Assembly: GCA_018376535.1 (NCBI GenBank)
Contig: JAHABC010000006.1
Span: forward strand, 45,475-109,474
Direction of reading: 5' to 3'
Length of the DNA: 64,000 nucleotides
Source: Ruminococcus sp.
GTDB taxonomy: Bacteria; Bacillota; Clostridia; Oscillospirales; Ruminococcaceae
Below the pieces are notes generated by a model. The model was not told the origin of the DNA, ran no database searches, and saw only the letters and a list, made by a program, of their open reading frames with translations. Every line of letters starts with the position of its first letter. The stretch's first letter is position 1. Made by a program: the position numbers and the translations under genes. Positions 59,568 through 64,000 of this stretch are shown one piece after another.

Positions 59568-60626
59568 ATGCTAACTGTAAATGTCAAAGCTAGTCAAAGT
59601 TACGAAGTTCTAATACAAAAAGGACTTCTTGCCAATACTGGCGAAATAGTAGAAAAGTGTGTTAAATCCAAAAAGACGGCTATCGTTACCGACGATATTG
59701 TAGATAAACTATACAGCGATATAGTTATAAAATCCCTAACTGACAAGGGCTTCGATGTGTGTAAGTATGTGTTCCCAAATGGAGAACACTCTAAATGTAG
59801 CGATAACCTTAATAATATATATGATTTTCTATGTAAAAATAGTATCACCCGAACCGATAGCATCATAGCTTTAGGTGGTGGCGTAGTTGGTGATATTACT
59901 GGTTACGCATCGGCTACATACTTGCGTGGTGTAGATTACATTCAAATACCTACTACCCTATTGGCTCAAGTAGATAGCTCTGTAGGTGGTAAGACTGCTA
60001 TAGATATCCCTGCTGGTAAAAATCTTGTGGGAGCGTTTAAGCAACCTAAGTGTGTAATCTGCGATATAGATACCCTTAAAACTCTAAAGCGTGAAACCTT
60101 CTCTGATGGTATGGCTGAGGTTATCAAGTACGGAATGATTAGACAGAAAGAACTTTTCGATATCCTTGCCTCTCATAACATGGATACTATCTGGGACGTT
60201 ATTGAAGACGTAGTATTTAGATGCGTTTCCATCAAACGTGATGTAGTTCAAAACGATGAGTTCGACAAGGGTGAAAGAATGATACTCAACTTTGGACACA
60301 CTTTAGGTCATGCCGTGGAAGGATATCACCATTATGAAACGTATACTCATGGTAGTGCCGTAGCTATTGGTATGTGTATCATCACAGAAAAGGCATTAAA
60401 CAACGGCATAGGCTCTAAGGAGATGCTCAATAGCTTAGTGGATTGCATTAAAAACTATGAACTTCCTATATCCGTACCCGTTCAACTTAAAGATTTAATA
60501 TCTTTCTGCCTTGCCGATAAAAAACGTGAAAGTAACAATATAAACATAATCTTATGTGATGATATCGGCAAATGCTCTATTAAAAAGATGCCTATTACTG
60601 ACTTCTACAAGTTTATGGGCATATAA
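59568..60626 (+). CDS. aroB: 3-dehydroquinate synthase
   Basis: AroB makes dehydroquinate from DAHP with NAD+ and a metal, the second shikimate step. Motifs: SIIALGGGVVGDITGYAS, YIQIPTTLLAQVDSSVGGKT, and the metal His in LNFGHTLGHAVEG. About 352 residues. I chose ATG at 59568, after AAAGGTG. First gene of aroB - two unknown genes - aroA - aroC, all one direction. Confidence 0.96.
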   Translation: MLTVNVKASQSYEVLIQKGLLANTGEIVEKCVKSKKTAIVTDDIVDKLYSDIVIKSLTDKGFDVCKYVFPNGEHSKCSDNLNNIYDFLCKNSITRTDSIIALGGGVVGDITGYASATYLRGVDYIQIPTTLLAQVDSSVGGKTAIDIPAGKNLVGAFKQPKCVICDIDTLKTLKRETFSDGMAEVIKYGMIRQKELFDILASHNMDTIWDVIEDVVFRCVSIKRDVVQNDEFDKGERMILNFGHTLGHAVEGYHHYETYTHGSAVAIGMCIITEKALNNGIGSKEMLNSLVDCIKNYELPISVPVQLKDLISFCLADKKRESNNINIILCDDIGKCSIKKMPITDFYKFMGI

Positions 60627-60650
60627 CTCTTAAAGGAGATGTTCTAAATC

Positions 60651-60989
60651 ATGGATAGCAAAAAGTTGGAATACTATACTATAACTTTAGATAAAACCTC
60701 TAGTAAATTGGATTTAAACGTTGATGACAATACCTCTATATTAGACTATTTAAACTCCTCTAGTAGTGTGGATATTACTCCAAAAGGTGCTAAGATTAAC
60801 CTTAGTAAACCTACTAGTAAGAAAGCTATCCTTAAAGAGCATCATTTAGGGGAAAAGTTCAGAACGTATACTTTGAACGTCATTAAGAACGTTCCGTTCA
60901 AAAGCATATTAAAGAGATGTATATCGTTATTGCTAGTTATAGGCATTATTATTGTAACTATAATATCTGCATTTATGGAAGTTAGGTGA
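60651..60989 (+). CDS. Unknown protein X in the aro operon (C-terminal membrane anchor, LSKPT motif)
   Basis: 112 residues: a polar N-terminus, the motif KINLSKPTSKKA at about residues 48-59, a basic segment, and a membrane helix (about 88-108) at the end. AAGGAG precedes the ATG, 25 bases after aroB. No family recognised. The next gene carries two versions of the same motif, so the pair may be related. It lies between shikimate genes without any obvious link to that pathway. Confidence 0.7.
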   Translation: MDSKKLEYYTITLDKTSSKLDLNVDDNTSILDYLNSSSSVDITPKGAKINLSKPTSKKAILKEHHLGEKFRTYTLNVIKNVPFKSILKRCISLLLVIGIIIVTIISAFMEVR

Positions 60990-60995
60990 TTTTTT

Positions 60996-61430
60996 ATGGA
61001 TACTATCGATATGTACACTATATACGATGAGAATAACACTCTTGAACCTAGTAGAAAGACTTCAAAAAAAGTAGACTTATCTAAACCTACAGATACTTTA
61101 AACCATATAGTTAAAAATCAAGGTATGCCGATGGTGTACCATAATAATAATCCTTTAAGTACTAATGTACATAAAAGAGTTTGTCTTACTAAACCTAATG
61201 ACAAGAAGGACGAAAAATCCAAACGTGCAGAAATGCTTCTAAATAGAGTTATTCTAGAAGAAGAATTTAAAACAAAGTTTGAAAATAATACTAAAACAGA
61301 TACAAAAGCACTAAAGACTATACTATCAACTATAATGTTGGCTATAGTAATACTTATGATATTAACCGATTGTGAAATCTATCTATGGTTGCCTATACTA
61401 TTAACAGTTCAAATACTTAGATATCTATAG
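60996..61430 (+). CDS. Unknown protein Y in the aro operon (LSKPT motifs, two membrane helices)
   Basis: 144 residues: motifs KKVDLSKPTDTLN (about 23-35) and KRVCLTKPNDKKD (about 59-71) in a polar region, a charged helix, and a hydrophobic C-terminus with two short helices (about 106-142). It begins six bases after protein X ends, so they are co-transcribed. Unknown function. The repeated L-S/T-K-P pattern resembles a short binding motif rather than a folded domain. Confidence 0.7.
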   Translation: MDTIDMYTIYDENNTLEPSRKTSKKVDLSKPTDTLNHIVKNQGMPMVYHNNNPLSTNVHKRVCLTKPNDKKDEKSKRAEMLLNRVILEEEFKTKFENNTKTDTKALKTILSTIMLAIVILMILTDCEIYLWLPILLTVQILRYL

Positions 61431-61491
61431 CTAGGTTTAAAACTCTTTTAGAATGTTTTATAATATACTCAATGGGAGGCTTTATAAGTTA

Positions 61492-62727
61492 ATGAATATT
61501 AAAATAACTCCATGTAAGCTACATGGTACGGTAGAAATACCATCATCAAAGAGTTTTGCACATAGAGAGATAATATGTGCATCTTTAAGTAAAGGAAAGT
61601 CTATAATAAGTGGAGTATCTTTTTCAAAAGATATCTATGCTACACTGTCGGCTATGGAAAGCCTTGGTGCTAAGTATACCATTCAAGACGATACTATTAC
61701 TATACAAGGAATATCTAACCCAAAAGATACCGCTACTATAGACTGTTGCGAAAGTGGTTCAACTTTAAGATTTATAATCCCAATAGTTAGTGCGTTAGGA
61801 GTATCTGCAACACTAAAGGGTCAAGGCAGATTGCCCGAAAGACCTATTACTCCTTTTATTAGAGAACTTCCTAAAAAGAACGTATCTTTTGATTACCAGA
61901 ATACTATGCCTTTCTCCATGAACGGCAAACTAATCAGTGGTACTTTCGAACTTGAAGGAGATATCTCCTCACAATTTATTACAGGATTACTTTTCGCTCT
62001 ACCTCTACTAGATGGCAACTCTAAAATAGTTATGACTACTCCATTGCAATCCAAACCTTATGTGGATATGACTATTCAAAGTATGGCTAACTTTGGCGTT
62101 AAGGTTCAAGAGATGGACTATGGCTACTATATTTTAGGAAATCAAGAGTATAAATCTTTAGACCACAAAGTTGAGGGTGACTATTCGCAATCGGCGTTTT
62201 TCTATGTGGCTAACGCTATAGGTAATGATATAACTTTAAAAAATCTACTAGCGAACTCCATACAAGGCGATAAGAAAATCGTTGAAATATGTGAGAAATC
62301 GTGCTATAATAGAAACGATAACCGACTTAACGCCTATACTATAGATGCTAAAGATATCCCAGATTTAGTACCTATACTAGCCGTTCTAGGTTGCTTTGGA
62401 AACGAAACTTCTAAAATAGTAGGTGCAGAACGTCTAAAAATTAAGGAAAGCGACCGACTTATCGCTATAGCAGACGCTCTAAACAGAATAGGTGGAAAGG
62501 TCACTCCTACAGATGACGGTCTTATTATACAACCTATAGACCACTTCACTGGTGGAACTGTCGACGGCTTTGGCGACCACAGAATAGTTATGGCTACTGC
62601 AATAGCATCTACACGTTGCGTTGGCGATGTTACTATAGTTGGTGCTAATGCTATTGAAAAATCTTACCCTAACTTCTTTAGGGATTTTGAAAATCTTGGA
62701 GGAAAAATAAATGTCATCAATGTTTAA
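61492..62727 (+). CDS. aroA: 3-phosphoshikimate 1-carboxyvinyltransferase (EPSP synthase)
   Basis: AroA adds the enolpyruvyl group to shikimate 3-phosphate. Motifs: VEIPSSKSFAHREIICASLS, CESGSTLRFIIPI, LPERPITPFIRELP and LKIKESDRLIAIAD. 411 residues. ATG at 61492 follows GGGAGG by 12 bases; the longer frame to 61453 is not supported. The gene overlaps aroC by 17 bases. Confidence 0.96.
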   Translation: MNIKITPCKLHGTVEIPSSKSFAHREIICASLSKGKSIISGVSFSKDIYATLSAMESLGAKYTIQDDTITIQGISNPKDTATIDCCESGSTLRFIIPIVSALGVSATLKGQGRLPERPITPFIRELPKKNVSFDYQNTMPFSMNGKLISGTFELEGDISSQFITGLLFALPLLDGNSKIVMTTPLQSKPYVDMTIQSMANFGVKVQEMDYGYYILGNQEYKSLDHKVEGDYSQSAFFYVANAIGNDITLKNLLANSIQGDKKIVEICEKSCYNRNDNRLNAYTIDAKDIPDLVPILAVLGCFGNETSKIVGAERLKIKESDRLIAIADALNRIGGKVTPTDDGLIIQPIDHFTGGTVDGFGDHRIVMATAIASTRCVGDVTIVGANAIEKSYPNFFRDFENLGGKINVINV

Positions 62728-63805
62728 GAATAACATATCATTTTCGATATTTGGAGAATCTCACGGAAAGGCTATCGGCGTAGTTATAGATAATCTTCCA
62801 TCTGGTGAGTATATCGATATGGAAAAGGTATCCGAATATATGCGTAGGAGAGCCCCTAAAAAAGATGGTACTACTACCCCTCGTGCTGAAAAGGATATCC
62901 CTGAGGTAGTTTCTGGTCTTTTAAACGAAAAGACTACTGGAACTCCTTTAACTGCCATCATTCAAAATACAGATACTAAGTCTAAAGATTACGCTAACGT
63001 ATCTAAGTTGGCACGTCCAGGTCACGCCGACTATACTGGTAACGTGCGTTACAAGGGTTACAACGATGTTCGTGGTGGTGGACACTTCTCAGGTAGATTG
63101 ACTGCTCCACTATGTTTTGTAGGTGCTGTATGCAGTCAAATATTGGAAAGACGTGGTATATATGTAGGTGGTCACATTCTACAGATACACAACACCAAAG
63201 ATAAATCTTTCGATAGCGTTTCCGTTACTCGTGACGATATCCTTGAAGTTAGACACAAGGACTTCCCTACTATTAGCGACGAAAAAGGTCAAATGATGTT
63301 TAAAGATATCCTAAAGGCTAGAGAGGGTTTGGAAAGTCTTGGAGGTATCATAGAGTGCGTGGCCATAAACGTACCTGCTGGAATAGGTTCGCCTATGTTC
63401 GATGGCTTGGAAAATACTATCTCTCAATTGATGTTCGGTATTCCTGCCGTTAAGGGCATAGAGTTCGGTGCAGGATTTGAAGTCGCTAACATGACTGGCA
63501 GTCAAAATAATGACAACTTCTACATAGATGACCGCCATAGAGTTCGTACTAAGACTAACAATCATGGAGGTATCTTAGGGGGGATATCTTCTGGAATGCC
63601 TATAGTCTGCCGTGTAGCTATAAAGCCTACGCCATCTATAGCACAAGAACAGGAAACCATAGATTACAGTACTATGGAAAACAGTATCATTCAAATAAAG
63701 GGCAGACACGACCCTTGTATAGTTCCTAGAGCCGTTCCTTGTGTGGAAAGCGTTATGAGTATAGCTATACTATCGCATATGATAGGACAATCCACACCAC
63801 TTTAA
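62711..63805 (+). CDS. aroC: Chorismate synthase
   Basis: AroC makes chorismate from EPSP using reduced FMN. FGESHGKAIGVVIDNLPSG, ARPGHADYTGNVRY, DVRGGGHFSGRLTAPL and RHDPCIVPRAVPCVES are the signatures. 364 residues, with GGAGG eight bases before the ATG, inside the aroA end. Last enzyme of the cluster here. Confidence 0.97.
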   Translation: MSSMFKNNISFSIFGESHGKAIGVVIDNLPSGEYIDMEKVSEYMRRRAPKKDGTTTPRAEKDIPEVVSGLLNEKTTGTPLTAIIQNTDTKSKDYANVSKLARPGHADYTGNVRYKGYNDVRGGGHFSGRLTAPLCFVGAVCSQILERRGIYVGGHILQIHNTKDKSFDSVSVTRDDILEVRHKDFPTISDEKGQMMFKDILKAREGLESLGGIIECVAINVPAGIGSPMFDGLENTISQLMFGIPAVKGIEFGAGFEVANMTGSQNNDNFYIDDRHRVRTKTNNHGGILGGISSGMPIVCRVAIKPTPSIAQEQETIDYSTMENSIIQIKGRHDPCIVPRAVPCVESVMSIAILSHMIGQSTPL

Positions 63806-63897
63806 AAATTTTTTTGTAACACTTTTTCAAGTTTTGAATATACTATAACTATAACATATCTAAAATAATATTAAGTATCCTAATTGGAGGCGAACAT

Positions 63898-63990
63898 ATG
63901 AAAGTTGTAGTTGTTAAACCACCTAAAATGATATCTAGCATATTTAGAATTATATTCAAAATTAAGAAGGAAACTCCAGAAGAAGAATAA
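63898..63990 (+). CDS. spoVM: Stage V sporulation protein M (SpoVM-like)
   Basis: A 30-residue peptide, MKVVVVKPPKMISSIFR followed by IIFKIKKETPEEE, preceded by GGAGG. It has the SpoVM layout: hydrophobic start, proline pair, amphipathic helix with Arg and Lys, charged tail. SpoVM marks positively curved forespore membrane and anchors the spore coat. The peptide is too short for a firm call by length alone, but the N-terminal pattern is very like clostridial SpoVM. It indicates a spore-forming lineage. Confidence 0.75.
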   Translation: MKVVVVKPPKMISSIFRIIFKIKKETPEEE

Positions 63991-64000
63991 AACAATATGG

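Overview
The window reads as an AT-rich chromosomal segment of a Gram-positive, plant-fibre-associated member of the Clostridia, most like the Ruminococcaceae/Oscillospiraceae. The pointers are a leucine T-box, consensus sigma-A promoters with 17-base spacers, strong AGGAGG ribosome sites, a SpoVM-like sporulation peptide, a DUF6472 protein, cohesin- and dockerin-like secreted proteins, and a xylose/xyloside toolkit (xylA, xylB, GH31, GH43). This is inference from gene content; no 16S gene is present. Most of the window is ordinary core chromosome. No prophage, CRISPR array, integrase or intact insertion sequence was seen.

Layout. 1-7.1 kb (minus): branched-chain amino acid genes leuC (cut by the left edge), ilvB and leuA behind a T-box, interrupted by a SUKH-3-like gene and an Asn-rich cohesin-fragment lipoprotein. 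7.1-8.2 kb: an XRE regulator divergent from a SLOG/DUF1273 protein. 8.2-12.2 kb (minus): xylA, a Syd/SUKH-like gene, xylB and a membrane protein. 12.3-17.6 kb: two duplicated EF-loop secreted proteins, a membrane protein, a VanZ-like protein and a GH31 alpha-xylosidase with a cre-like operator. 17.7-22 kb (minus): alanine racemase, a lipoprotein, an atypical metallophosphoesterase and MscS. 22-25.2 kb (plus): OadG/OadB, DUF6472 and an FkbM methyltransferase. 25.3-30.6 kb (mainly minus): an aminotransferase, GH43, rhomboid and RarA. 30.6-36.2 kb (plus): PnuC, then a solute-binding lipoprotein with a GGDEF-EAL receptor. 36.3-43.6 kb (minus): a CPBP protease, a structured RNA region, kptA, glyA, four tRNAs, hslO, a methyltransferase, a YerC-like regulator and a hydrolase. 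43.7-50.4 kb (minus): engB, lon, clpX, clpP and tig. 50.4-59.5 kb (minus): housekeeping genes including thrC, rnhB, ylqF, lepB, rplS and a paired radical-SAM system, then a reduced spoIVF-like pair. 59.5-64 kb (plus): aroB, two unknown membrane proteins, aroA, aroC and spoVM.

How the genes work together. Leucine synthesis is probably read out by tRNA-Leu charging through the T-box. GH31 and GH43 would release xylose and related sugars that xylA and xylB feed into the pentose phosphate pathway. The tig-clpP-clpX-lon block is a protein quality-control cluster. The aro genes run from DAHP towards chorismate.

The most interesting signals are: (i) an AT-rich gap at 36.9-37.4 kb with a consensus promoter and a string of small hairpins, two with the identical 8-base loop on different stems; (ii) a two-gene solute-binding-protein/c-di-GMP module in which both genes have a hairpin and an overlapping short reading frame between ribosome site and start codon; (iii) SUKH-superfamily orphans inside two metabolic operons; (iv) two unknown membrane proteins sharing an L-S/T-K-P motif inside the shikimate operon.
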